A stretch of 64,000 bases of DNA from positions 17,484,001 to 17,548,000 of the forward strand of contig OZ316898.1 of assembly GCA_973895155.1 (NCBI GenBank). The letters are read 5' to 3'. Positions 24,783-37,382 of the stretch are shown here, piece after piece; within the stretch, counting starts at the first letter, position 1; every line of letters starts with the position of its first letter. The DNA is from Marsupella aquatica. Lineage: Eukaryota; Marchantiophyta. A program made the translations under genes and the position numbers. A model generated the notes under the pieces. The model was not told the DNA's origin. It was given only the letters and a program-made list of their open reading frames with translations, and made no database searches.

Positions 24783-25922
24783 GTTCCCCATCGTCCGGTG
24801 TTCTAGGTAGCTTTTCTTCAATGTTTGGCTCATTTTCTTCAGGCTCCTCCTGGTCATCAGTATCCACATAAATGCTAGTACCAATGACTCCCAACTGCCC
24901 ACCAACCGGAGGCTGAACTTCTTGTCCCTGGCCACCTTCACCGGACACTTGTGCTTCATCGTATAGAGTCCAAACAGATTCCAATGTCATAATCCGACTC
25001 CTCAAAAATTCTACCTGAGTCTCACCTTTGTCAACAGCACACCCATTCCGAGAGTTGAGAAGTGCAGCCACCAATGTTGACCCAGTTCCACAACAAAGGT
25101 CTGCCACCCAGTCCCCTTTCTCACTGAAATGATTAACAAACCAATCACCCAATGCAATTGGTTTTTGGTAAGGGTTTACAATAAACCCTAATGGACTCAC
25201 AGACTTTGTAGTAACACAGGGAACTTTCACAATGTTCACCCTGGACTCATCAGGAGCAAAATTGTACATCTCCTTCTTTCGAACTCCATCCTCACTGTAA
25301 TAACCAATTGACCAGTTCTCAAAGGCCCAAGCTAGCCTTGGCCCAGAAGGGTGCTCATGGATGTTTGTCTTCTCCCATATACCGGCCTCAACTCCGCAAT
25401 TGCAAACCTTCTCAAGTGCGCTCATAACGCTATTGGTCTGCTGCAAGGAATGGATCACAACAAACCTCCACATTGGAGAGGTGGTGATTTTAGCAAAATT
25501 AGTAACCATCTCATTTACATCCTGTTCAGTGAAAGGTTCCTCGTCAAACTGAGAACCAGGGGCATTGAAACCATATGGGATGTCTGCAATTGCCAAAGTG
25601 AAATGTTTTGGCTCTAGAAAGGTTTCTAGTTTCCGAATATCTCCAACATGAAGAGAATATGAGAATGCGTCTCCATTTGCATTCTTCCATTGATGTTGAG
25701 ATGAAGCTGTAGCAATTGATGAGATATTCAGTCTCCGATTGTGTTTTTCAATTGCTTCAAGAACATAGTTCTTGAAGACGTAGGGGATGTCACATGAAGG
25801 AATCTCGACCTCCACGACCTCGTCAAATTCATTTCCAGAAATGACTTTTTTCTTCCTCTTTGAACTGATTTTGAACTGCACATTAAACAAAACTCTTTGT
25901 AAGATTTCCAAACACAAATTTT

Positions 25923-25960
25923 GAATGCCACCAGTGATACAAGTAACACTACCTGCATTC
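25923..25960 (-). promoter_or_regulatory. Dyad site in intron 2 of copy 1 methyltransferase gene
   Basis: The core TGATACAAGTAACA (25935-25948) is degenerate, but both outer arms, TGAATGCC and TGCATTC, sit at the standard 5-bp spacing. The arms therefore survive when the core decays. Confidence 0.7.
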
Positions 25961-27193
25961 AATATCTCAAATGTTTGCTTTGAATATATATAACTGAAAA
26001 CAAAAGGCCATAAGGACATTGTGCTTACTGCTTCTGTGAGCTTTTCGCACCAAGTTAAAAGGACTTTTACATCGGTTTCCTGGGGAAACATTCCCGGCAT
26101 GTTGCCCAATCTTTTTGATCAGAAATCTGCAGGAACAATTTCTTTACCTTTGCCAACTTCTTAAGTGTCTCACCTTCTTTGAACATTTGTTCTAGAGTGA
26201 TTTTCTTTCCAATTACTCTGTTTAGGAGTCGCTTCACATGCTCCTGATTGGAAAGCCCCTGGAGAGCTCTGAAGACCCTCAAATTGAAATGCCCAAAGAG
26301 CTTGTTCATTTTGATTTCACTTGCACTCAGCGGTTTAGGTTTAATTAGCTTTTGATTTACCTTTTGATGTTGCTGACGGCTGCTTGGCCACGATTGGCTT
26401 TGTTTGACCAAGGATCTCAAACTTTTGCCACATAGAGAAAATTTTATCTTGGAGCTCCCAAATCTCCCCAGATCGAAAGGCAATCTGAAATGTAGGGTCA
26501 TGTTTGGCCATTGAGTCATGAACACCTGGAGTGTAATCAAGCATACATTCCTTACAACAAGCTTCTCGCACCTCTTTAGTTGACCCCACATTCATTTCCA
26601 TGAAAATATTGTGACAGGCACGAACTTTGTCAATCGATGTCATGGTTTTCCGGTACTCCTGGTCGTAGTTATGCTGGAAAGCCAGCATCCTGATCTCATG
26701 TCTCGTTAGACCAGAGTAAACCCATGCCTCAATCTCACCGTACACTTGCTTTCCATACATTTTGAAAAGTTCAGCCTTTGCACAAGCTCCATGATTACCG
26801 CCAATCACTCGATACTTCCATACCCTAGATTTAGTAATCTCCCACTCATGAATTGTGGGACAATCTGTTGGATCAACTACAACAACAAATGGAGCCGTGA
26901 AGTTGGAAGGGTTTTTCATGAGCAACATTTTGATGTTCTCTACATGTAGCCGATCTACAGGTCTAACTAAAGTTGAATTCTCACCCTCATCTTCAAAAAT
27001 AAGATTATTGACATGCAGAAGCACACTGGTCCTCTGGACTCTGCGTTCAAGCATGAACTTTGCAAGTTCAGCCTTGATGGCATCTGTCTCAAATGAAGCC
27101 AACGGCGTCTCTTCTTCCTCATCTCCCTGAAAAATAACATGGCTTGCAATGAATTTTAAGAAGAATTCAAAATGCAAACCATTTTCATTATTT

Positions 27194-27231
27194 CAATGCA
27201 ATGCGAGATACAAGTATCGCTCCCAACATTC
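27194..27231 (-). promoter_or_regulatory. Dyad site in intron 1 of copy 1 methyltransferase gene
   Basis: The core AGATACAAGTATCG lies at 27206-27219, with arms CAATGCA (left) and AACATTC (right), each 5 bp away. Confidence 0.8.
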
Positions 27232-28293
27232 ATTTTTGCTAGACAAATAAACTTACCAGGGGAATGCTAACGACAGCTGAGGTTGGACCTGAGGTAAGGG
27301 GTAATCGTTCTTCGGATTGATGCATTGACACAACTGGAGTGCTTATTGCACCACTTGAATCTGCAGCTAGAGCTACTCCTGTGCCTCCAATCCAACCTGT
27401 CCTCTTCTTCTTTGCAAGTGAAGTTGATGGCGATGGAACCTCTGCCTCGATAGGTACCAATTCATCCACAACTCCCCTTCCACGACCTCTTCCACGACCA
27501 CGACCTCGACCACGACCAACACTTGTAGTAGCGCCTGGGCTTGCCTCTACAGATTGAGGTGCTTCACCTAGAATCACTCTCATGGTAGCTTCTACTTGGG
27601 AATTCCCTTTCCCATGTCCCCTGCTCCCACTAGCACAATCAACTCCTTTTGCAACTGAAGATGCGCCACTCCCGCTAATGGTTGGCTTCCTTACTTTGAT
27701 CCTTCGTGTGGGTTTAAACTCTTCACCCACGAGTCTCTTATACTCTTTCTGGACAAACGGCAGCATCAAAGGACTCGAATCATCCACAACATTAGCAACC
27801 CACTCAGGCTTGAAGATCTCCATCTCAATTGTACTCGCGACTTCCTTCACAATAGGGTCTTCGGGAAATTTGTCTAATGTTGAGAGATCATACAAATCCA
27901 TGTCCACGACAAGGGCCACAACACCCTTGCTTCCACACATTGTGAGGAAGCTCAATCCAATAGCGACAGATTTTTCCTTCCCATGACCCTTCTTAAAGTC
28001 ACATGCGGCAACCCCAATTATTGGACCAAAGGAGAGTGTAATCTTCTCTGTTTTCTTCACTTGAACCCAAAGAACGGGTGTCTCCCAGTCAGCTGCTTCT
28101 TTGGACAGCATTCGAGTATCCCGAAAGTACCAAGGTCTCCTCACAAACTTTTGTTCATCACAAATATCTTCTGTCGTCCAAATCACATTACACAAAGTTG
28201 TCATGAGGTGCTCGGTCTCAGCAGACCCTGTCCTTGCACTTCCTTCCATTGTTTTCCTTTGGCAGATCAAATTTGAGATCTACACTGCTTGAT

Positions 28294-30400
28294 CAATCCC
28301 ATGAGCGATACAAGTATCGCGCTTTGCTTTCTTCTAAATACGGCATCCAAGTTGCTTTCTATTGGGTCCAAGAACCTTGAGCAGGGGCGTCTGTTGGGAG
28401 CTGCTATCGATTCTCATGCGGTTCTAATCCAACAAGGGTCAAGGCTATCGTTGTCCATCTGCACAATGACATGTAGTGCCGGTGAGTCAAATCTGAAGCT
28501 CAGGAAGCTCAAAAAATGAAGAAAGGCCGACGATACTGGCGATCAATGTAAACTATCAGTTTGATCACTTAATCTGCTTCTCAAAACTCAAAATCGCAGA
28601 AGAATCGCAAATGCCCGCAGCGAGGCAAAAGAGCAACTTACAAAACAATTGGAACAAAAGGAAAGATAGATTGACAGACATGACAAGCTGCAACTCCTTC
28701 TCTGCCGGTGGTGACTATGATCAACTCACTGTCCTCTCCTTCGTCGCCCTTTGGCTGCATCAATTTGAGCGAGTACTATGTCATGATTGTTATTGTGGGA
28801 ATGGCCAAATTGACAGTGATGAATTCTAAGTCCTTCAGACTTGCAAGTCTTCCTCCGCTCTTTGGGAATGTTGCCATTGAGCAGAGAGAGAAGAACAAGA
28901 GAACAAGCTTTGCTTTCTTAACAAGCCAACACCTTACAAACCCCCAAGAGGATCCATGAATCCACGATCGGGCTACAGATACAAGATTGCAGGCTCTAAT
29001 GGAGTCTCTGTTTCTGATGTTTTAACTGGGATTACTGAATTCAGCTTAATTCTGAGAACAACATGACTCAATCCCAAGAGAGATACAAGCACCGCAATTT
29101 GCTTTCGGATTGGGCCAACACTTTCCAATCCATCCGCCGATTCCTCTTTAGATGACAAAACACAAAGACTCCTACTCGAAGCAATACGACTATCTCATAT
29201 GTCTTTCACAAGCCACACGGAATGCCTCAAAAACTATTTGTGCAAAACCAACTAAGGGAAATGACTCAAGAAGCAGACCAAATCCTTTTCACAGTACAAA
29301 CCATGGTTCGCACTGTCTTCATTTGCGCCGCCTCTAGAACTTGTTCTGGTGCTACCTACAGGGTAAAACTATTTCTTTTTGAATCAGCCAGGCCACACCA
29401 CCTCCTCAGTCTCCTATCTAGCCAAACAATGCTCCTTTCCAAAATCTCTCACACGAGCTCTCACAAAGACAAGAAAAAATGGGAAACATTGTATGGGAGA
29501 GGATATAGACACGAGGCCGTCACTCTTTGGGCACTCAAAAGATTGTCGAGCCCAACTTTTGTTGGGCACATTTTTGCTTGTAAGCGGACGGAACAGAGTA
29601 TTTGTGTTTGTTTAGGTGGGGTTTTGTCAGGTCCACCTTAGAGGTCACGAGTGACCCCGTCCAATGATCTTTGCAGCGCAGTCCGTCCTAAATCTACACT
29701 ACTCAATCCAAAGAGTGATACAAGTATCGCTATTGGCTTTCGGATCCGACCAACAACTACCCAAGAGAAAATAAGGGCCCCAACATAATATGAAGAACTG
29801 CGAGATGAGCAGCAGACGGCTTTACAATCTTCAAGAGACAGAATCTAAACCATGATTGAAGTATTTTCACTCTTGCACCATGAGACTAATTGAGTTGGCT
29901 CAATGCACCAAGCGATACCTGTATTGCTGAGGGTTTGAAACTTAGGTTTGAATGCAACTTACGATACAAGTATCGCAAGTTGCTTTCTACAAAGCTGATT
30001 ACGATACGAGTATCACAGTTTGCTTTGGAAAGTGGAAAGCTTACTCTTAAGACCAGAATGCGCATCTGTATGGAGAGGAGGTTTTCTTTGGGTTGGGTGA
30101 GAGCTTGATTGTGAAAGAGGACTTGAAAAAATGAAACTTCTTTCCATGAGCGGGCAGTCATATTTATACTTTTGGAGGTAGCTATGGTTAATTTCTAGCT
30201 TAACCCTAGTTAAACCTAACCATAGTTAGAGCCTACTGCGCGGTTATGCACAGTTTCACCATTTCTGTAATTTCTGATAACCAAAGAATTTACAAATGCA
30301 AAGGTCGATACCCGTATCGGTGTTTGCATTCCTCCTAAGCATGGATGACTATTTTTCTGGAATGCACAATTTGTATCGGGTTTTACATGCCTTAGAAAAA
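28294..30400. promoter_or_regulatory. Cluster of dyad sites, MT-side end of copy 1; otherwise no gene seen
   Basis: Cores start at 28306, 29081 (degenerate), 29716, 29913, 29962, 30002 and 30305, plus a collapsed site at about 30362-30395 next to the terminus. Most have at least one AATGCA/TGCATT (or TGCTTTC) arm at 5 bp. The 28306 site is 57 bp before the methyltransferase ATG. A minus-strand TATAAATA at about 30168-30175 lies behind TTAACCATAG-type repeats (30181-30225), matching the promoter at the equivalent end of copy 2. I find no F-box remnant or other gene here. Confidence 0.75.
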
Positions 30401-30417
30401 AAATTGATCATGAAAAA

Positions 30418-30460
30418 CGAGAAGGGTGGTCACCCTTCTCGATAGGTCCGACATCATGTT
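30418..30460 (-). repeat. Right terminal inverted repeat of copy 1 with subterminal hairpin
   Basis: The repeat proper is 30435-30460. Its inner edge overlaps a near-perfect hairpin at 30418-30441 (11-bp arms CGAGAAGGGTG and CACCCTTCTCG around GT). Copy 2 has a looser CGAGAA...TTCTCG pair at the matching place (43358-43380). Confidence 0.85.
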
Positions 30461-31651
30461 ACAGGCCCGATAAAGCAAAGAATCCAATTACCCGGAACCC
30501 GCGGAGGAGCGATTGAAACTCCCAGTCATCTCCGGCACACCCATGAAAAGGCGCCAAGGGGAAGCAATCCCCTCCATCCGTGTACCAATACACACACCTC
30601 CAAATGGTTGAGAACCTCCGCATTGGAATACTGATCCCAATGTAACAAAGGAGGAGAAGGTGCTCGGCAAACAAATAATCTATTCCAGGGTTTCTACGTT
30701 CACCACCGAGTTGTAGAGAGCCCCACAAATAGATTGCTGAAACCATGTGCTCCATAGAATGAGGAGAGCCAAATCCGCCAGGCTGCAAAGAGTTGAAAGC
30801 ATTGGGAGCAGGGGGACAGACATTGCCCAAGGTGGGTAGATAATTGTTGAAGGGAATTGACGGAGGGGACGATTCCCCAAAGAGAGAATGAGCCACCGGT
30901 GGTCCAGGTGCGGGAGTTCAGAGCAGGACTGGGTGACCGAGAGAAAATGATCCCCACCGGCCGGGGAGGGCAGAAACCAACAACCATTGAGAACAGATAT
31001 ACTCCAGCCAGATAGCCGAATGATGCAGCATTAAGGGGAGAGGAATGGGTATCATTCCCAGTCAAGATCCGTACCAGAAGGCCAGACATATCTACTGGAT
31101 AGGAAAACTCAGCCAACCGATTGTATATCCATTCCAACCCTATCATATGCAACTCAATTACCTATGAGTACTACCTAAAAAGTTCTAACACTATGCCCAG
31201 ATTTACCGGGATGCGAGAAGAAGTAAGAGCTCACAAATATAACTATCCGAGAGGCGGATAACCCTGAGGCAGCCAATACCCGGAAAAGCCGAAGGGGAGC
31301 AGAGGAACCGTGTTAGGCCATAGTATGTTGCTAGGAGGGAGAAGACAAATGTTATCAGCCGATCGAAAGGTATCTGGACACAAAGAAGAAACCGTGGTAG
31401 AAAGTGCCCACAAAGAGGGACTAAACAAATGGTATTTACAATAGAAACAAAAATTAGTCAAAATAAAAGTGACGCATATGTTAGGTCTCCCTGGAACGGC
31501 ACAGAAATTGACATGGAGGAACGGCCAAGCCGGAGCAAGGGAGACTGGGGGGAAGGGAAAAAGAGAAATATAGGGACCAGTCAGCAGGATACAAAAGAGA
31601 GAGGAGCATGGGGATGAGTGGGTACTAATAGGAGAGAATTTCCAACTGAGG

Positions 31652-34600
31652 TCAACTGCTAGACCGGTGCGACAGGGTCCTAGAAACACATTTCTGAGCA
31701 TAGTAGAGTCTTTTTTTCTTCTTCTCAGATTCCGCACATAGAGCAACTGAGTGGAGGTGTTGAACAAAGGAAGATGCAACGACAAAGGGGGAGAATCTGA
31801 CAACAGATTGATTGCGGAACAGACGAGAGTTTCTATTCCTCCAGATAAGCCAGAGGATCTCATATATAACAAATAGACGTGCCGAGTGCTGAGGATTCCG
31901 GCCCAAAGCATTATCGATTGTATTAATGAGGGATCAGCCTCCCAGAATATGTGATAAGGCAGGCAACCGCTCAAAGAACCAGGCGGATCTGTTCCAAGCC
32001 GAGACCGCATGAACGCAAGCAAAGAAGATATGCGGGTTATCTTCAATTAATGTCGGACAGAATGGGCAACATCCGTCATCGTGCCCACATTGAGATGCCC
32101 GTTTTCCGGAGAATAGACCCGCAATCAGAACGTACCCTCCAGATGAAAATCTTCCCACGGTAGGAAAGGTCAGATCTCCAAATATGCCTCCACCTTTGCT
32201 GCCATATTACCAATGAGTCTGCGGAGCCCCAGCGGGTGTTGAGAGAGCTGACATCGCACCCAGACTTGTCCAACAACTTGTAGGCCAGGGAACTGCATAA
32301 GAGACGAGGTTGTAAGTGGTCGATACGTCCAATCCAGTACCATTGAGTCTGCTCAAAATCCTTGGATGAAGTGGGAGGCGGACCATTGTGCAAAAACAAT
32401 AACACGTTATGCAGGGCTGCTTTCTCTGGAACAGATAAGCCATGAATCCAAGCCAGTGGAGCAGCCACGTCCCTCCATGTGCCTGCATGAGTATCCCAAA
32501 GATCTGCAACCACACGAATGTTAATACGTGAGCAGGCAACAAGAATATGTGGGATAGCAGATCTTGGGATCATGCCAAGGGATGAATAGCACTTTGGAAG
32601 CAGGTGTCCAATACTCCACCTAGCCGGAGTGGCGTTATTATCCGAATGCCAGTGGAGGAAGACCCTGAGCCTGGCCCATGCCTTCCATAGGCCCGCAATG
32701 TAGTTCATACCGCGGAAACTAACTGGATTGGAAAATAGGAAACGATCCATAGTGGTATAGTCCAGTTGATGAAGTCGAACTGATTTATTCCAAGAAGCAA
32801 GGTGAAGGTTAGCAAAGAACAGAATTGCCCAATCGAAGGTTGGGTCAGAGAGCATACGGACCGACCAGCGGGCCAACAGAGCGGTGGCCTGGAGCAAGAT
32901 GTCTTTAAACCCGAGACCTCCGTTCTTCTTACGGCCGCACATCCTATCCCAAGAGACCAGGGGGACCTTACGACCTCCCTCCTTATTGAACCCCCAAAGG
33001 AAGTCTTTGCATATCTTCTTAATGTCATCTGCTAGGGCAGCAGAGCATGAGGAATACATCATATGATACACCGACATAGATAGAAGCACTTGCTTGACCA
33101 GAAGCACACGGCCAGTGAAAGAGAAATTTTTATTTGACCATGAGGCTAGGCGTTTATTTAGTTTTTGCAAACGAAATTCTCTAAATTGCAGCCCTGTCAA
33201 ATATTGTCCAAAAGGAGCACCAAGGTAGGAGGAGAGTTGGCCCAGAGGGACGACAACACAATTAGACGTCACCAACCAGTTTGGCAGATCCGAGAGGCAG
33301 AAGGGGATGACCTCCGTTTTCTTAATATTTAAGCGAGCACCGGCAGCTAACTCGTATAGGTCCATGTGCTCTCGAACCTCTAAGAAACATGATTCCTGAG
33401 CTGGTATGAATATGCCGAGATCATCCGCAAAGAAACGATGGAGAATAGACAGTAAGCTTGTCGTTCACCTTTATGCCACGCAACCTCCTCGACAATAGTG
33501 CTGCGTCAAAGACATCCATGATTGGCTGAGTAGAAAGTGCGTATATGAGAGGCGCTAATGGACATCCTTGACGAACTCCCCTAAGTAATTAAAGGAATGG
33601 GTTGGAAGAATTGGCCATTAACGTGTACTTTCGCAGAGGCCAAGGACATTAAGCCCATAATATTACGAGTTAGCTGAGAACTCAGACAACCCTGCAGTGA
33701 TTAGAGTTTCCTTTATGTAACGGTGGTCAACTCTATCGGATGCTTTTGAAAAGTCCATTTTTAAAAAGAGAGCTGGCATATTATTGGTGGAGAGCCAGTC
33801 ACTCGCCAACCAGGCCAAGGAAATATTGTCGAGGATCTGCCTGCCCGGGACAAAACCTACTTGCTGGGCTTTAACCATCTTAGGGAGTACCTTACTGAGC
33901 CGGGTCGCAATCAGCTAGGCGACTATTTTATATGCTATGTTGAGGAGGGTAATCGGGCGCCAGTCAGTAAGTCTGGATTTATCAGAGGACTTGGGGACCA
34001 GCTTGATCACTCCGTCCAAAAAGCCAGGAAGCATAATTTCGTCGGACCAAAAGGAAACCAACATAGCATGGAAAGCAGGAGCAATGAATACCCAACATTT
34101 TAAGAAGACTTCTATCATCAGGCCATCTATGCCCGGAGCTTTGTTCTTTTGGATCCGGTTAGCAGCCCTATGTAGTTCCTCAACAGACGGAACCAAATCT
34201 AATGAATTGGACTCCTCAACTGATATTCGGGAGATAGAGAATCTCAGAATCTTTTTCCTGGCGTCCGAGTGCAAAACAATTTCAGGTGCATCCGGGGAGT
34301 ATAGGGATCGGTAGAAATTACCGACTTCAACGAGTATCTGGTCTCTATCACTGGTGGTCCCGCTGGTGGTGGATCCGTCATCAAAACGTAGGTTAGTAAT
34401 TGATGCTCGCTGTTGCTGATTTCGGACAATATTGAAGAAGAATTTTGATGATGCATCCCCTATGCCCAACCAACGAATCCTTGATTTCTGCCTGAGTTCA
34501 ATCGCCTCCCGAAATTCCAAGTCACGGAGGGTTATTTCTGCATCGCGCAAATCACTTAATGTGTTCCCCGAATTGTCAATGTCAGCAAAGGATCTCAGAT

Positions 34601-35590
34601 GTAGCACTTTATTCCGTAGCATTTCTGTATTAATTTATTTCTCTTTCTAATTTCCTTGATTGTATAATCTTGTATTGCCTACGAAACCGTCTGCATGCGA
34701 GATAGAAAACTAGCTTAGGATTGGTAGAACCAGATGAGTCGTTAGTCCATGCCAATTCCAAGAGGGCCAAGTTAGATTGTTCTTTTAAGAACCACGGATT
34801 TGCTTTGAAGTAGGACGTCCTGTTGAACGAATTGAGGGCGCCTATTGGCGGGGCAATGATGCAAGAGACAGAGTTGGGACAGTGGTCAGAGAGAGGCCTG
34901 TCATGGTGGTGGGACATTGATATGATCTGATGTATCCAGGATCCACTATTGCTTAGATAAATCCTATCTAGTCTAGACTGGTGGATTCCGTTCAGTGTGT
35001 CACGATGCTAGGTAAAACGAGATCCTGGTACTGAGGGGACCAACATAAAGACATCCTGCAGATCCAGCCAACACTTAAGCGCTGACCAAGCCACTAGTTC
35101 CGATCCCGATCCCGAGAGTAAAGATGAGTGGCCACCAACCGAGTCTAGAAGGTATTTAGTCATGTTGAAGTCACCAGCCATGATCCAGTTGCCTCCTGGC
35201 AAGGAGATCAGCAGGTCCTCCCAAAGATGAGAACGAATGGAGGAGTCATTAGAAGCATACAGGCCTACTATACCAAATGAGCCAAGATCACACTCAACAA
35301 TGGCCCAGATTGCGCTATTTATTGGAGAGATGCCAGATCTTTTTATCTGTAAAGAAGGGTGAAGAAGCAGAGCAACTCCTCCCCTACCTAGAGTGGGTTG
35401 AGCAATGATCATCCTGAAGCCGGGGAGAATAAAGGAGAGAGCCGTTATTAGTCAAAAGTCTGAGGCCTTAACATCGAGAATGGAGAGGATGTGGAGGGAG
35501 TGACTCATATCGTGTACCCATTTGCGAACTATATATTTCCTATTTGGGTCACAAAGACCTGAAACATTCCATGCAGCTATATTAATTCTG
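31652..35590 (-). pseudogene. LINE ORF2: APE endonuclease, reverse transcriptase, zinc knuckle (broken)
   Basis: L1-type polymerase on minus. The endonuclease begins at about 35588 (INIAAWNVSGL) and includes AGDFNMT (about 35160) and LSDHCP (about 34885). RT blocks are NKAPGIDGLMIEVFLK (about 34120), WRPITLLNIAYKIVA (about 33930), GFVPGRQILDNI and MDFSKASDRVDH (33878-33700), FADD (about 33430) and LNIKKTEV (about 33320). A thumb and the zf-RVT region follow (CPFC...HIFFAC at about 32040; LWLIWRNRNSRLF at about 31840). Frames shift at several points, for example about 35410-35470, 34625, 33660-33400 and 32110. An RNase H domain is not evident. Confidence 0.85.
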
Positions 35591-35792
35591 TTGTCCATTG
35601 CGGGAAAATTCACTACTAATATGTCGGGGAATGAGGGTGTCCTTATTGATCATCATGCTGCTTAGAGGATGCTCCCGAGAAAGTGTCATATTCTGAGCTG
35701 GAGGAGTTGCTATCTCTCCCCGTGCCGTCCTCCATTGATGTGGACTCATCATGAGAGGAGTAACCACTTGATGGGTCACCCAGGACCTGGTT

Positions 35793-37068
35793 CTACAATA
35801 GAGTGGTGTATGCTTTACCTGACATTTTCTTCATCGTGGAGGAGAAGAGAGAACCCAGCTTCTGCTTACTCTTGATAATGCGGTTGTCTGCTGTTCGTGC
35901 CAGAATTGTACTGCTCCTCCTGCTCACATCAGCTGTTGGCGGGTGGTTAGTCATTAACTTGCTAACTACCTGGGCACATGAACTATTGATGGTCGGCAGG
36001 GGAATGAATGTAGGCGCTCCTGTATATTGCATTGTGGGAACAACTGCTATTTCCCCGACATCCCTCTCAGCAGAGTCCACCGGAGGAGCGATTGGTGAGT
36101 GCCTTTCATGATGATCCACCCTCTGTATCGTCATGCATTGTGAACCCGGTACCCATGGTTCCACGGATGGGTTCAACGTTCTAGTGCTTGGGTCTGTGCT
36201 ATATGTGTGGAACCAATCCTCTACTCCGCTTTGTACCCTTGGCTGATACGGATTAATATTGAACCCTGCTGGTAAAATAACAATGGGTGACTGATTTGTG
36301 AGAACTTGACGATTACCATAGATCAGGTTGTAAGGGATCTTAATAGCAAATGAGCATAATCCCCCAGGAGGCAAAGGGAGTAGACCCTCGGATTGTGTAT
36401 TAGTGGTAATAGGACTAGCTTGGGGAGTATTATCTGTAGGGCTTACTCCAAGAGGAGTACTATTATGTACTGCCAAGCTGATTCGGAGTGACTCAGAGTC
36501 CGTGTGGACTACATTCTGCTGTTGTATCATCCTATGCACAAAGGGCTCAGACTTTTTTGAACAATTGGGGCCCACATGACCGAGTTCTTTACAGTTGTAG
36601 CAAACGTATGGCACGTGTGTGTATCCTACCCGCTGATGTATGGAGATTACTTCTTGATGCGTCTCGTCTCTCAGACTGATAACTAGTATCTCTGGGAGTG
36701 GCTTGTTCATGTCCCACAGTATGCATGCTCTATCATTAAGAGAGGACGAGTCGCTATAAGCTGGGATGAATTTCAGTATTTCACCCATACTCTCGAAGAC
36801 CTGCTTCCCGCTCCTTTCTAAGGCGAGTTGTCGGTACTTGAGCTCAGTCCATACCGGCATTCTACCCAAGTATGGTGTGTGAAGGGTAAACGCGGGGTCC
36901 CAAGGAGCGCAATATACGTACCTATTACCTAGGTACCATGGAGAGCTGCCTAGTGCCGACAGTTTGTGCACCTCCGAATGAAAAGTAACTAGGAAGAAGT
37001 TCTTACCTATGAACTTCACATTCTTCATACTCCACTTCCTTTTGAAGTTGAATTCCTCCTCCACCCAT
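35793..37068 (-). pseudogene. LINE ORF1 (DUF4283-type RNA-binding, CCHC knuckle), interrupted by copia
   Basis: Nucleic-acid-binding protein of the LINE. From the copia boundary it reads WVEEEFNFKRKWSMKNVKF, then FFLVTFHSEVHKL and SSPWYLGNRYVY (DUF4283-like RNA-binding fold). A single zinc knuckle follows at about 36605-36560, CYNCKELGHVGPNC (C-x2-C-x4-H-x4-C). The Pro/Ser-rich C-terminus ends at 35793. The N-terminus lies across the copia insertion (CCCAT duplicated). Directly beyond it a 98-bp stretch (42749-42846) has GTAAGT and TTTCAG ends, as if an intron. ORF1 is otherwise uninterrupted over 425 codons. Confidence 0.8.
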
Positions 37069-37334
37069 TGAAGAAACTGACGAGCGCAGCTTCCCATAAT
37101 TTACACAGCAAGAATGCAGAATGAACAGTGAATTGGTCCTTAAGAGAGTGGTTGGCGAGAGAATGCGCCGCACCAGATCAGTGAATACTAATCGGACCGT
37201 AAGTAAGATTAACCCTAAATCTAACGGTAATCACACATATACAGGCCCCCCCAGATAACACCTAAGCGAAGGGGGAACAGACAAAGGAACAGCAAGTGGC
37301 GTATGTACACCGGATGAACGTCGTAAACTTAACA
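37069..37334 (-). repeat. 3' LTR of copia element
   Basis: 266 bp, TG...CA ends (minus strand TGTTAAGTTTACGAC...). No difference from the 5' LTR was found on reading. Confidence 0.95.
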
Positions 37335-37382
37335 CCCCCTCCCGTCCGGTAATCCATCAAATGCACAGAGCAAGTGGGGAGA

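Larger units (their letters stand above)
24760..28249 (-). pseudogene. ParB-like / beta-class DNA methyltransferase fusion, copy 1, broken
   Basis: Likely nuclear DNA-binding methyltransferase. On the minus strand: an N-terminal domain of unknown fold (28249 to about 27700), an Arg-Gly repeat linker (about 27480-27530), and a ParB-like domain (RPVDRLHVENIK, YRVIGGNHGACA, FQHNYDQEYRKTM, about 26970-26600). A helical linker follows, then a methyltransferase with DIPYGFNAPG (motif IV) before DLCCGTGSTLVAALL (motif I). Motif IV ahead of motif I is the beta-class order, as in CcrM. DIPY replaces the usual DPPY/SPPY. Introns lie at about 27237-27128 and 26030-25877. Two 1-nt frameshifts relative to copy 2, at about 26340-26350 and 26092, split it. 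The acidic tail ends LNDMLLD, as in copy 2 (LNNMLLD). Confidence 0.82.
20418..30460. mobile_element. DNA transposon copy 1 (10,043 bp), TIR + 4-bp TSD, transposase + ParB-methyltransferase
   Basis: The terminal inverted repeats are 20418-20443 and 30435-30460, 23 of 26 matching, starting AACATGAT. The target duplication ACAG lies at 20414-20417 and 30461-30464. Two convergent genes fill the interior: a transposase-like gene on plus (21437-24690) and a ParB-methyltransferase on minus (28249-24783). About 14 dyad-symmetric sites with core CGATACNNGTATCG are scattered through it. It sits in the 3' part of the LINE. Relative to copy 2 it is inverted, lacks the F-box-like cargo, and has lost the intergenic gap with the transposase C-terminus. 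I do not recognise the superfamily. Confidence 0.9.

Noticed and set aside
26854-27130. Plus-strand open frames opposite the ParB-like domain
   Set aside because: They are antisense shadows of the methyltransferase gene with no domain pattern or conserved counterpart in copy 2.
30459-31152. Possible RNase H or extra LINE protein in minus-strand frames
   Set aside because: No catalytic D-E-D pattern could be seen and frames are short; left as LINE 3' region.
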